Part shown: positions 1 through 10,917 of the stretch, piece by piece
How the letters are laid out: each line of letters begins with the position of its first letter
How positions within the stretch are numbered: position 1 is the stretch's first letter
DNA from: Trichosphaerium sp. ATCC 40318
Taxonomy: Eukaryota; Discosea; Flabellinia; Trichosidae
NCBI GenBank assembly: GCA_038496445.1
Contig: JALMLS010000247.1
Location: 1 to 26,293 of the forward strand
Direction of reading: 5' to 3'
DNA: 26,293 nucleotides
Notes under the pieces: generated by a model
Told to the model about the DNA's origin: nothing
Database searches by the model: none
The model's input: the letters and a program-made list of their open reading frames with translations, nothing else
Position numbers and translations under genes: made by a program

Positions 1-1
1 A

Positions 2-2220
2 CCACCAAAGCCATTTTCAAGTGTTCAGTATATTTCTTATTGCGACATAACTAAATCGCCTCAATTTCCATATGATTCCCATGAAGCTAACTCAGCTCCA
101 GTAGAACAACAATCAAAGAAGGAAGAAATAGTAGTTGATGAGAAAGATCAAGAGGCTTCGCAAGGTACTCAAATCCGCGAACCGCTTTCGAATGTCCAAC
201 ACGTGGCGTACTATGCCGCTATCAAATCACCACGGTTTCCAACAGAAACTCACGAACTTCAAGCGCCAATACAACCTGCAGAAAAACAAGAAGTTGTTCA
301 AGAGCCACCACAACCTACTGAAAAGTCTGAAGAGCCTTCACAAGGTACTCAAGAGATTCAAGTGCCTCCATCAAGCGTTCAACACGTGGTGTACTTCAAC
401 GCAGTCAAATCGCCAAAGTTCCCATCTGAAAGTCATGAACCTAAACCGAGTCCAGTAGAAACCGACGTTGCGATTGTTGCCAAAGAAGCTACGCCTGTGG
501 AAGCAACGAAACCTGTTGAAAAAGTTTCAGAACCTATTGTTCAAGGTACTCAAGAAATTCAAGAACCTCCTTCAAGTGTTCAACATGTGGTGTACTTCAA
601 CGCAGTCAAATCACCAAAGTTTCCATCTGAAAGTCATGAACCTAAATCAACTCCATTAGAACCAGAGAAAGAAGAAACTGTAGTACCAGTGGAAAAATCT
701 CAAGAACCTGTTCAAGGTACTCAAATAGGTGAACCTATCTCGAACGTCCAGCACGTGGCTTACTTCAATGCTACCAAATCTCCAAAGTTCCCAACCGAAA
801 CTCACGAACCTCCAGCGCCAGTAGAATCTGCTGAACCTCAGGTTATTCCTGTAGAACCAGTCGTTGAAGATGTTGTATTGAAAGAAGCTCAACCTGTTGA
901 GAAGGCATCCGAAGAATCTGTTCAAGGTACCCCTCAAGTTCAAGCGCTGCCACCTTCAACAGTTCAACACGTTCTATTCTACAACGCAACAAAATCTCCA
1001 AAGTTCCCAGTTGAGAGCCATGAAGAACCTAAATCTGTTGCAATAGAACCTCAACCTCAACAACAAGAAGAAGTCAAAGAACCACTTGCGCCAGTTGTAT
1101 CTCAAGAACAACCTGAAAAAGGTACCAACGAAGTTCAACCAACAACAAAACCAGTTCCACCCTCAAGTGTTCAACACATCTTATTCTACAACGCAACCAA
1201 ATCTCCAAAGTTCTTTGATGAAACGCACGAACCTAAACCAGTACCTGTAGCACAACAAGAAACAGCTGTTGCCGAACCCGTTGCAGATAAACAAGAAGCC
1301 ACTGAACCATCGGTTACAGAAGAACCAATCAAAGAAGCAGAAGGTACCAGCAATCTTGACCAACCTCCATCTACGGTTCAACACGTGGCATACTTCAACG
1401 CCATCAAATCACCAAAATTCCCAACAGAATCGCATGAACCTAAACCGACTCCAGTAGAAACAACTGTTGAAGCTACAAAGCCTAGTGAAGAAGTTGAAGA
1501 ACCTATTGTTCAAGGTACTCAAGAAATTCAAGAACCACCTTCAACAGTTCAGCACGTGTCATACTACAACGCTATCAAATCGCCAAAGTTCCCATTAGAA
1601 TTACATGAATCTAAAACAATTGCATTAGAAACCAAGGCTGTTGAAGAAGCGACACCAATTGAAGAGCCAAAACCTGTTGAAAAACCAACTGAAGCACAAG
1701 TTGAAGAACCCCAAGAACCAGTTGTTCCAGGTACTCAAGAGATTCAAGAACCTCCTTCAAGCGTGCAACATGTAGCGTATTTTAACGCTGTCAAATCGCC
1801 GAAGTTCCCAACTGAAACTCACGAATTTAAAGCACCAGCAGAACAATCAACTAAGGACGAAGTCGTTGAAGCACCTCAACCTGTTGAAAAAACTACAGAA
1901 ACTACACAAGGTACCCAAGAAGTTCAAGAAACTCCTTCAAGTGTTCAACATGTGGCGTACTATGACGCTATCAAATCACCTAAGTTCCCAGTTGAAAGTC
2001 ATGAACCTAAAACAACTACAGTAGAAACTGAGGCTGTTAAAGAAGCAACACCAATCGAAGAGCCAAAACCTGTTGAGAAAGCTGAAGAACCTGTTGTTCA
2101 AGGTACCCAAGAAATTCAAGAACTTCCTTCAAGTGTTCAACACGTGGCGTACTTCAACGCTGTCAAATCACCACAGTTTCCATCTGAAAGTCATGAACCT
2201 AAAGAAAATGCATTAGAACT
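2..2220 (+). repeat. 12 tandem protein repeats of the VQH/KSPKFP type
   Basis: Within the first exon of the giant gene a 16-residue core (VQHV[AVL][YF][FY]NA[VIT]KSPKFP) followed by [ST]E[ST]HEPK occurs 12 times, spaced by 40-60 residues of Pro/Glu/Lys/Gln-rich linker that usually ends in QGTQE(I/V)Q. The first copy (VQYISYCDITKSPQFP) and the second are the most diverged. The core is conserved in Tyr/Phe, Lys-Ser-Pro and His, the linkers are not, so the core is likely a short binding motif. Copies probably continue upstream of the window. Confidence 0.9.
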
Positions 2221-5200
2221 GGATGTCATTGTTGAACTTGATACAATCGATCATCACGAATTACATGAAGCTATACCTGCACCTTTTGTTGCTGAAACGG
2301 ATGCTGTTGTCGAATTCATACCAGAACATATAGATGAAGAAGATGATAAACCGTACGGAAGCATACAGTTCGGTACATCGTTTCTAACTTGTTTTCTCTT
2401 GCAGTGTTGAGCAAACTGTAGCTCCATCAAAGGAAGTAGAATTAGTCGTAGTTGAGAAAACTGACGCTACTGTTTCTGATAAGGTGGACGAGCCTGAACC
2501 TGAGGAAGTGCCAGAACCCGTTAAAGAACCAGAAGCAGAGCCAGTCGAAGAACCTGAACAAGTTCCAGCTACAGATTCAACAGTTTCTACTGAGGATCCG
2601 AAACCAGCGAAAACAGAGCCCGTTGCTACTGAACCTCTTGAAACACCATCCGAGCCAGTTAAAGCTGTTACACAAGAAGTGTCAGACGAACCAGAAATCA
2701 CAGAACCTGTCTCTGAACCTGAACCTCAACCAAAGGAACCAACAGCAGAAGAGCCATCAGTGGAAGCAGTTGTCGATGAAAAAGATGTTACTGAAACAAC
2801 AAAGGAACCTGCTCTTGTTGAGGCTAATACTGAACCAACCGTTGAAGCCCAAGCTCCAGAAAAACCTACAGAACCTACTCCACAACCTGAAGAGGTTAAG
2901 CCTGACCCAGAGGAAGCAAAACCTGCAACTGAAGATGTGACACCTGTTGTTGAGGCAACACCAGAGCCAGCCCCAGTTATGGTAGCTAAAGATGAGAACC
3001 CTGCGCCTGTTGTTGAGGCAAAACCAGAGCCTGCTCCAGTTACAGAAGTTAAGCCAGAACCTAAACCAGAGCCAGCTCCAGTTGAGGAAGCTAAAGAAGA
3101 GCCTAAACCTGCTCCTGTTGAAACAAAACCAGAGCCAGCTCCAGCACCAAAGAAGAAGTTGACTTTTGGACAACGTATGGCTTTGAAAAAGAAACAACAA
3201 GAGGAAGCTGCAGCCGCTGAAAGAAGGTATGAATAATCTTCACGTGCTACTTTTGAAGTTTTTTAATTTATATTTTAGAGCTGCAGAAGAAGCCAAGAGA
3301 AAGAAAGCTGAAGCTGCAGCTGAGCGTAAAAGAAGGTATTGCTGATTTTATTATTTTGACAAGGTGAAATTACTAATTGTACTAGATGGGCTCAAAAACA
3401 AAAAGAAGAAGAAGAACGTATTAAACGTGAAGCTGCTGAGAAAGAGCGTAAAGCTCAAGAAGAGCGTGATCGTGTTGCTGCTGAACTTAAACGCCAAGAA
3501 GAAGAGATAGAGCGTCTTCGACTTGAGCAAGAAGAGCGTGAGCGACAAGAGTTTGAAGCTGTTCGTCAACGAGAAATTGAAGAAGCTCGTCAAGCCGAAA
3601 TTCGTGCTCAAGAAGAACGTGAACGTGAACTTGCAGCTATTTCAAATGCGGTTCAATCTACATCCCCACAACCTGTTGAAGAAACTCAATCCATCGAAGC
3701 AACAGAATCACCTGAACCACAAGAGACTGAGGCAGCTAAACCTGTTGAAGCCACTTCTGAGCCAGAACTTGTTGTAGCAGAGCCTACTCCACAACCTGTT
3801 GAGGAGACTAAGCCTGAGCCAGTAGAGACGAAACCCGAACCTACACCTGAACCTGTTGTTGAGGTAGCATCAGAGCCAGCTCCAGTTGTGGTAGCTAAAG
3901 AAGAGCCTAAACCTGAACCAACACCTGCTCCTGTTGAAACAAAACCTGCTCCTGTTGAAACAAAACCAGAGCCAGCTCCAGCACCAAAGAAGAAATTGAC
4001 TTTCGGTCAACGTATGGCTTTGAAAAAGAAGCAACAAGAGGAAGCTGCAGCTGCTGAGAGAAGGTACGATACTCTTAAATACTTTCCTTTTGTTCTAATT
4101 TTACTTTAGAGCTGAAGAAGAGAAAAAGCGATTGAGGCAACAAAAGGCCGAAGAACGTCGACGAAGGTGGGCTCAAAAACAAAAAGAGGAAGAAGAACGT
4201 ATCAAACGTGAAGCTGCTGAGAAAGAGCGTAAGGCTCAAGAAGAGCGTGATCGTGTTGCTGCTGAACTTAAACGCCAAGAAGAAGAGACTGAACGTCTTA
4301 GACTTGAGCAAGAAGAGCGTGAGCGACAAGAGTTCGAAGCTGTTCGCCAACGAGAAATCGAAGAAGCCCGTCAAGCCGAGATTCGTGCTCAAGAAGAACG
4401 TGAACGCGAACTTGCAGCTATTTCAAATGCGGTTCAATCTACCACTGCTGGGGAAGTCACGGAACCAGTATCTGAGCCTGCTGAAGAACCTGTTCAAGCA
4501 GTAGAACCTACTCCAACCCCTGTTGATGATAAACCTGAACTTGCAGAGGTTGTTGAAGCTACACCTGAACCAAAACCAGAACCAGTAGTAGAAGCGAAAC
4601 CTGAACCTGTTGTCGAAACAAAACCAGAGCCAGCACCAGTTGCAGAAGTTAAGCCAGAACCTAAACCAGAGCCAGCACCGGCACCAAAGAAGAAGTTGAC
4701 TTTCGGACAACGTATGGCTTTGAAAAAGAAGCAACAAGAGGAAGCTGCAGCCGCTGAGAGAAGGTATGATTGAGCGATAATTTGTTTCTCATAAGTTTCT
4801 TAATTTTGTTGTAGAGCTGAAGAAGAGAAGAAACGTTTGAAGCAACAACAAGCAGAAGAACGTCGGAAACGGTACAGAAAATATATACTGATAATGTTTT
4901 GACATAGTATTTAGATGGGCTGCAAAGAAGAAAGAACAAGAAGAAAAGATCAAACGTGAAGCTGCTGAGAAAGAGCGTAAAGCTCAAGAAGAGCGTGATC
5001 GTATCGCTGCTGAACTTAAACGCCAAGAAGAAGAGACTGAACGTCTTCGACTTGAGCAAGAAGAGCGTGAGCGACAAGCGTTCGAAGCAGTTCGTCAAAA
5101 AGAGATTGAAGAAGCTCGTCAAGCTGAGATTCGTGCTCAAGAAGAACGTGAACGTGAACTTGCAGCTATCTCTGATGCTGTTCAATCGACTACTGCGCCA

Positions 5201-8200
5201 CCAGCCGAAGAATCCGCACCTGTTGTTGAAGCCACTAAAGAACCAGAACCAGAGCCAGTGGCAACACCTGAGCCAACACCAGAGCCTGTTGTTGAAGCCA
5301 AACCAGAGCCAGAACCAGAACCTGCTCCAAAGAAGAAGTTGACTTTTGGTCAACGTATGGCTTTGAAAAAGAAGCAACAAGAGGAAGCTGCAGCCGCTGA
5401 AAGAAGGTACACAAATTCCCTACTGACATCAGTGATTTATTAATTGTTTTCTTAGAGCAGCTGAAGAAGCCAAGAGAAAGAAAGCTGAAGCTGCAGCTGA
5501 GCGTAAAAGAAGGTATGTAGATTTTATTGAAAACGAAAAGTAAAAAAGATTAACTTTTTAATAATTAGATGGGCTGCAAAGAAGAAAGAACAAGAAGAAA
5601 AGATCAAACGTGAAGCTGCTGAGAAAGAGCGTAAGGCTCAAGAAGAGCGCGATCGTATCGCTGCTGAACTTAAACGCCAAGAAGAAGAGACTGAACGTCT
5701 TCGACTTGAGCAAGAAGAGCGTGAGCGACAAGCGTTCGAAGCAGTTCGTCAAAAAGAGATTGAAGAAGCTCGTCAAGCTGAGATTCGTGCTCAAGAAGAA
5801 CGTGAACGTGAACTTGCTGCCATCTCTGACGCTGTTCAATCTACCACTGCTGGCGAAGTGGAGCCAACACCAGAACCAGAGCCTGTGCAAGCTCCTCAGG
5901 AACCAGAACCAGAACCAACACCAGCACCTGTTGTTGAAGCAACGCCAGAACCAGAACCTGCACCAGCTCCAAAGAAGAAGTTGACTTTCGGTCAACGTAT
6001 GGCTTTGAAAAAGAAACAACAAGAGGAAGCTGCAGCCGCTGAGAGAAGGTATGATACTCTTCACGTGCCGATGCAAATATTAAACAATTACATAGAGCAG
6101 AGGAAGAGAAGAAACGTTTGAAGCAACAACAAGCAGAAGAGCGTAAAAAACGGTAAGATTAATCTGTGATGCTAATAGTTGTTTTACTTACGGACTGTTT
6201 AGATGGGCTGCGAAGAAAAAGGCAGATGAAGAAAAGCTCAAACGTGACCTTGCTGAAAAACGTGAACGTGAGCGTCTTGCTAAGCTTGCGCTTGAAAAAG
6301 AGCTTGAGGAACAACGTCTTGCTGAAGAACGCGAACGTAAAGCCCAGGAAGAGAGAGAACGTGCTCAGTTTGAAGCCTTGAGAGAACGAGAACGTCGTGA
6401 GCTTCAAGAGGCTTATGAAAGAGAGCAAGAAGAAAAAGACCGTGAGCTTCAAGCCATCTCTGATACTGTTCAATCAACAACAGTAGTACGCTTGGGATTA
6501 GCTACAGATGATGACCCTGAGCCTACACCTGAACCTGAAAAGGTTGTTGAAGCGAAACCTGTTGTTAAGGAAGTTGCAAAACCTGCTCCTCTTCGTATTG
6601 ATGTAGCACCAAAAGAAGAGCCTAAACCAGTTGAAGCTGCTCCGGCACCTAAGAAGAAGTTGACTTTTGGACAACGTATGGCTTTGAAAAAGAAGCAACA
6701 AGAGGAAGCTGCAGCTGCTGAGAGAAGGTATGATTGAGCGATAATTTGTTTCTCATAAGTTTCTTAATTTTGTTGTAGAGCTGAAGAAGAGAAGAAACGT
6801 TTGAAGCAACAACAAGCAGAAGAACGTCGGAAACGGTATGTCTTACTGACTATATACATAGAATTTATTGACACGCTGGTTTAGATGGGCTGCGAAGAAA
6901 AAGGCTGATGAAGAAAAGCTTAAACGTGACCTTGCTGAAAAACGTGAACGTGAGCGTCTTGCTAAGCTTGCACGTGAAAAAGAACTCGAGGACCAACGTC
7001 TTGCTGAAGAAAAAGCACGTAAGGAACTTGAAGAACGTGAACGTCAAGAGTTCATGGCACTACGAGAACGTGAAAGAAAGGAACGAGAAGGCGCCTATGC
7101 AAGAGAGCAAGCACAGAAACAAAAAGAACTGGATGCAATTTCAGAAAAAACACAGAATGCTCAAGCCACAATACGTACCGAGTACGAAAGAGAGCAAGAT
7201 GAGATCAAGGAACAAGAAAGACTACGAAAGGAGAGATTACGTGCTCAACGTGTACGTCACTCTGAATCGATTTCTTCAAAGAAAAGACAAGAAACTTGTT
7301 CCCTTGCTTATTTTTTTTGTAGGAGAAAGAACGCAGAGAACGTGATGAGTGGCAAGAAAAGGAACAGCTCAGGATGCAGAGAGAACGTGAATCAGAGCTT
7401 CTTGCTGCTGATAGCGATAGTGAGACACTTTCAGAGCGTTCAGAGCTTTCAAAGAGTTCTGAAGTAGATTCTGAAACAGAAAGAGAAATGGATGCTTCTA
7501 TTGCACAAGTACGATTTCTTTTCTTAGTTGTTGAACCTTATTTGTTCCATTAGGCTCTTTCTGGTGCTACTAAATTTTTCGCTGCGCTTGATTCAGCTGA
7601 TGGTGGAAGCAGCGGACCACCACAACCAACTAGACGCAGTAAGTTTTTTTTTTTGTTTTTGATGAAACGATGTGTTTGTTTGGTAATCTCACATTGTACT
7701 AGGAGGTGTTGCAGCTAAAAAGATTATTGGTACAAAGACAAGAGGTCGAAGAGGATCTAGAATTGACGAGGCACCATTACTCAGAGATCATGCTTACTTA
7801 CTTAGAAGGTACCTTAAAAACAACTTTTTGAAAAGACAGAAACTATTCAGCAACAAAAACACCTCAAACTTACTTTCTTTAGATCTCAACGCGCTGGACA
7901 CCAAAGAGGAGCCAGAGCGTTACCTACAAAGTCTGTTTCAGGTAATACTTTTATAGATAATTGTGTACAAGCCATAATACTTATTTGTTAAATAGAATTT
8001 CACAACCTTGTGTCAGATGACCGTGCTGGCCCAAAAAAGAAGCTTAATTTACCACCAGGCGGATCATTTGGTTCCAGACTACGTGCCGCACGCGGATCAC
8101 GTGGTGGCGGTGGCGGTGGAGGAATGGGTATGAACCCATTCGGAGGATTCAATCCGGCCGCAGTTAAACTTCGAAGTGCAAATAAAGAAAAGAAAGAGGA

Positions 8201-8346
8201 CGAAGCCAAGACCTCTGGAGACTTCAGGCACGTGATTTTTTTGATTTTTTATTATAATTTTGATTGATGACGTGTTTTACATATAATTAATATATTTATT
8301 TAGAGAACTATTACGAAGGACAGGATCTACTATCACAAAGAAGTAG
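2..8346 (+). CDS. Giant repeat protein with Pro/Glu-rich linkers and coiled-coil modules (5' partial)
   Basis: The frame is open from base 2 and can be threaded through 19 exons with every phase agreeing: 2-2352, 2405-3226, 3279-3335, 3386-4063, 4110-4763, 4815-4871, 4915-5406, 5456-5512, 5569-6048, 6096-6152, 6203-6727, 6779-6835, 6885-7251, 7323-7508, 7554-7638, 7703-7808, 7883-7941, 7996-8227, 8304-8346 (stop TAG). That is 2454 residues without the N-terminus. Exon 1 holds 12 repeats of a VQHVAYFNAxKSPKFP type; exons 2-13 alternate EPKP-rich linkers, a KKKLTFGQRMALKKK box and Arg/Glu-rich coiled coils; the end is Ser-rich, then basic (KTRGRRGSR), then a Gly run and a DFRELLRRTGS tail. No enzyme domain is visible. 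A cytoskeletal or scaffold role is only an inference from composition. The last intron uses a GC donor. I do not recognise the family. Confidence 0.88.
3150..7251 (+). repeat. Six tandem copies of an exon module (GQRMALKKK box plus coiled coil)
   Basis: The KKLTFGQRMALKKKQQEE box occurs six times (ends of exons 2, 4, 5, 7, 9, 11). Each is followed by a phase-2 intron, a 57-nt linker exon (AEEAKRKKAEAA or AEEEKKRLKQQQAEE type) and then an exon starting Trp-Ala that gives a charged coiled coil rich in KREAAEKER and RLRLEQEERER. All internal introns are phase 2, so modules can be duplicated without shifting the frame. In exon 5 the linker and the coiled coil are fused with no intron between them. 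The last two modules (exons 11 and 13) have a diverged coiled coil with KRDLAEKRERERLAK. Confidence 0.9.
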
Positions 8347-8767
8347 ATGACATACTTCTGGATTTTTTCGAGAACAAAAAAAAAAACCAACCCCAAAATT
8401 TTTTTGTTACCCTTGTACAGCTCGTGTTTGTGAATTATTTAAACTAAAATTTTTATCAACGACCATGAGTATGTTTCCTCTACCTACTATGAAAAGCTTA
8501 TAAAACTCGATACTACTTAAACACTAGTAGCAAACCAAAAAATATGAAGGATTTCAAAAAGATTTACTTGGTTTGGACTTGGCTCTTCACTTAGTATGTC
8601 ATTTGAGTATTGACAATAATCTAGTATTACTACTATTGCAAGTATGTAAAGTAAAAAAATGTATCGTTGTGGTATTTTTCGAGTTAAACATAGCACAACA
8701 CAACGCATTTGAAAAAAACTCACAATCATTTTTTATTTATTGTGGCTTTCAAGGTTTTGCAGTGCTT
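8347..8767. other. Gap between two converging genes
   Basis: This stretch lies between the stop of the giant gene (plus) and the stop of the LRR gene (minus). It is AT-rich with A and T runs and would hold both 3' UTRs. Short open frames here have no coding character. I see no RNA gene or repeat. Confidence 0.6.
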
Positions 8768-9637
8768 TTATAGATTACCAAAGCGTCCTGTATATTTAAT
8801 ACCCAGTTCTTCAACAGCTTCCTTTGTTATATCTGTGCAATGTTCTATACGTAGCTTTTTAAGAGATGTGAGATACTTAAGACAATCATTTGAAATTTTT
8901 GGAGGAGTGTAAACTTCGACAGTAATAAACTTTGTATCTATCTCTCCATCACAATGATCTAGCCGTAAGTACTTTAAACAACCTAGAGCCTTTATCCCTT
9001 CATCAGATATTTGAGTGCAATAGAACAACCTCAGATCTGGTAATCCAGTTTCTGCTAAAGCAACAAGATGATCATCTTTGATATTGTTACCTCCCAAGAT
9101 AACTATTTGTACTCCTTCCAGATGCTTTAATCCGGATGGAGTTATGTTGTTACAATAAGATAAATCAATTGTATGTACATTACATTTGAGTAAGCTCAAA
9201 GAAACATCTGTTATATGAGTTCTTGAAAGATAAATGTTATGTACCTTTCTCTTTCCATTATCAGTCAACATTTGTATTCCCTTATCTGTTATACTTGTAC
9301 TTCCCAACTCTATTGTATGTACTCCAACAAGAGAAGACATAACATCATCCACGGCAAAGTTACATTTATTTGGGTATATAGTATGAATACCTGAAAAAAA
9401 TTGTATTGATTCTTTGGGCATATTTGTCATTGATAAATGCTTCACTCCTGATATTGACTTGTACCCATTTATTGTTAAATTTGGTAATGCTTCAAGAGTG
9501 TAAAGCGATTGTACACCAGCTATACATGCTATATCTTCATCAGAAGTACCACTGTAGGAAATAATGATGGCCGTGTTTTTTAATAATGGACTTCCCTTTA
9601 AAACAAGAAAATCAGAAGATTCTCGTAGTTCTAGCAT
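8768..9637 (-). CDS. Leucine-rich repeat protein (cysteine-type/FBXL-like repeats)
   Basis: A 289-residue uninterrupted frame starts at the ATG MLELRESSDF and contains about ten irregular leucine-rich repeats. Examples are VHTIELGSTSITDKGIQML, VHTIDLSYCNNITPSGLKHL, LRLFYCTQISDEGIKALG and LKKLRIEHCTDITKEAVEELG. The C-N-I-T-x-x-G-L-x-x-L pattern is that of cysteine-containing (AMN1/FBXL) repeats, and the VHTI opening is seen in LRR families of protists and large DNA viruses. No F-box, signal peptide or membrane segment is visible, so the likely role is protein binding, with unknown partners. Unlike its neighbours it shows no intron. A 5' exon could be missing, since the region just upstream is an integrase relic rather than a clear promoter. 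Confidence 0.72.
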   Translation of the reverse strand: MLELRESSDFLVLKGSPLLKNTAIIISYSGTSDEDIACIAGVQSLYTLEALPNLTINGYKSISGVKHLSMTNMPKESIQFFSGIHTIYPNKCNFAVDDVMSSLVGVHTIELGSTSITDKGIQMLTDNGKRKVHNIYLSRTHITDVSLSLLKCNVHTIDLSYCNNITPSGLKHLEGVQIVILGGNNIKDDHLVALAETGLPDLRLFYCTQISDEGIKALGCLKYLRLDHCDGEIDTKFITVEVYTPPKISNDCLKYLTSLKKLRIEHCTDITKEAVEELGIKYTGRFGNL

Positions 9638-9668
9638 TCCGAATCCAATATTTACGCGAATTACATTG

Positions 9669-9782
9669 TTAAAAGAGCGAGATACGGTATTGATTACCTT
9701 TAACAGTTTTCGGAAGTTTACCTATGAGGTCCAGAGCAACAACATCAAAGGGCGCTGACGCTTCGATCTTTGGGGAGGTTTT
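9669..9782 (-). pseudogene. Relic of a Ty3/gypsy-type integrase
   Basis: Read on the minus strand, the frame between a TAG and a TAA encodes 37 residues including APFDVVALDLIGKLPKTVKG, followed by NQY. This matches the start of the integrase catalytic core in Ty3/gypsy retroelements, where a D-x-x-G-P-L-P-x-T-x-x-G-N-x-Y stretch carries the first catalytic Asp. No reverse transcriptase, RNase H or LTR is visible nearby, so this is a small fragment. It lies 31 bp upstream of the LRR gene's ATG on the same strand. Confidence 0.6.
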
Positions 9783-9887
9783 CTACATTACATGACCGCT
9801 TTTTCTCTTCGTTATCCATTAAGAGTGGGAATTATGTTTAACGATGCTGAGTAGTGTATTTAAGTACTAAAGGGATAAAAAGAGAGT

Positions 9888-10178
9888 CTACAGCCCAAAT
9901 GAATGATGAATAAGTGAGCGCACAGAAGTCAACGTAAGTACACCGCGAAGAAGTTGTTTGCTTGGTGCAACCATTTCACCATACAAGTACACGTGATATT
10001 TTGACTTAAGCTGTGAAAGCGCTACAAAGAGTAATTGTCGTAAAAACTGTAACTGAGATGTTAATGAGCGTGTTGATTTGAAGAGAATTTTCTGAGAAAA
10101 CAGTATATTGTTGATGTTCCAAACAGAGTCAATATACAGAGCATTTTGTAGTTGTGCTCTCCAGAAGGCTTGAGATCG
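9888..10178 (-). pseudogene. Open frame without start, possible Pif1/Helitron helicase C-terminus
   Basis: The frame between TAA (10179-10181) and TAG (9888-9890) is open for 96 codons but has no ATG until late (GEMVAPSKQLL). It reads FWRAQLQNALYID ... LRQLLFVALSQLKSKYHVYL ... and ends IHHSFGL. The LFVALSQLKS stretch resembles superfamily-1 motif VI (YVALSRVxS) of Pif1-like and Helitron helicases, which lies near their C-terminus. Upstream motifs are not present. The assignment rests on one motif; it could instead be the last exon of an unrelated gene. Confidence 0.3.
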
Positions 10179-10381
10179 TTAAAGGATAGAGCATTAGAAA
10201 AATTCTTGTTTTAGGCCCTTAGAGCACATAATGATAGACAGATGACACGTGATGCTGAGCCACATTTCTTTTGGGATAATTGTATAGTAGTCTCCAAAAA
10301 AGGTTTTTTGACGCTTTGCTTTTTGTTTTGCTTCCCATCTAGTGGCCAATCAGTATTCGCATCAAATGACTTAAAGTGATC

Positions 10382-10702
10382 ATGGATGGAATCTTAGTGG
10401 AAGCTAGCATAGTGTCTGATTGTTTGAGGTATCAAATCAAGAGGTTGATGTAATTATTGTCATTAATCACCTTTTTATTATGTTTCAGAGAACAATGGCT
10501 TAAGTTAACAAATAAAACTCTGAAAGCCAAGGTCAAGGCAGATTTGAAGCATGTGTTTGTCTTTGACAAAAATATTAAAATGGGAGGCACAAAGAGCTCC
10601 TTAGTGTGGGCGATGCTCTGGAGGGAGTATTGTAGCATGTTTTTCAACAAGAATTCAAATTTTTTTTTGTTCTTGTTGGCTTTACTAATTCTCACATTGT
10701 AG
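10382..10702 (+). CDS. Small unknown protein, two exons, copy A
   Basis: Exons 10382-10428 and 10489-10702 join in phase 2 through an intron with a GTATCA donor and a pyrimidine-rich TTTCAG acceptor. They give 86 residues starting MDGILVEASIVSDCLREQW, then a basic stretch (LTNKTLKAKVKADLKHVFVF) and a C-terminal hydrophobic run. Past the stop, the frame from about 10704 reads QKQGEIIVKDSENSSDESRD to a TGA at 10784, which looks like an acidic protein tail. No donor I can find joins it in phase, so the 3' end is uncertain. The gene converges on the kinase gene. I do not recognise a family. Confidence 0.45.
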
Positions 10703-10917
10703 AAAAGCAAAAGCAGGGCGAAATTATAGTCAAAGACTCAGAAAATAGCAGTGATGAGAGTAGAGATGCTGTAGACCGAATCTGATAATAAAGTGTGCTT
10801 GCACAGTGGCAACAAGCTGTCTTCTTTTAAGAAAGTGAACAGTACAAATTGAACACTTCTTTTTAAGCTTAGCTTATACTAGCTAAAAGGAGGCAAGCAA
10901 GTGTCAGGTATTGCAAG

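Noticed and set aside
2384-3200. Minus-strand Ser/Gly and Trp/Phe-rich frames opposite the repeat gene
   Set aside because: They are antisense shadows of Pro/Glu/Lys-rich coding sequence and follow its repeats exactly.
8304-8451. Alternative last exon of the giant gene using a GT donor at 8233
   Set aside because: It keeps an open frame, but it replaces the DFRELLRRTGS tail with AT-rich, Asn/Lys/Phe-rich sequence typical of 3' UTR. The GC donor is also supported by the same donor in the hydrolase gene.
10432-10710. Long minus-strand frame opposite the small gene (also at 24060 and 24375)
   Set aside because: It is the shadow of the plus-strand gene, whose two exons have good splice sites; the minus frame is low-complexity Lys/Phe-rich and has no splice logic.
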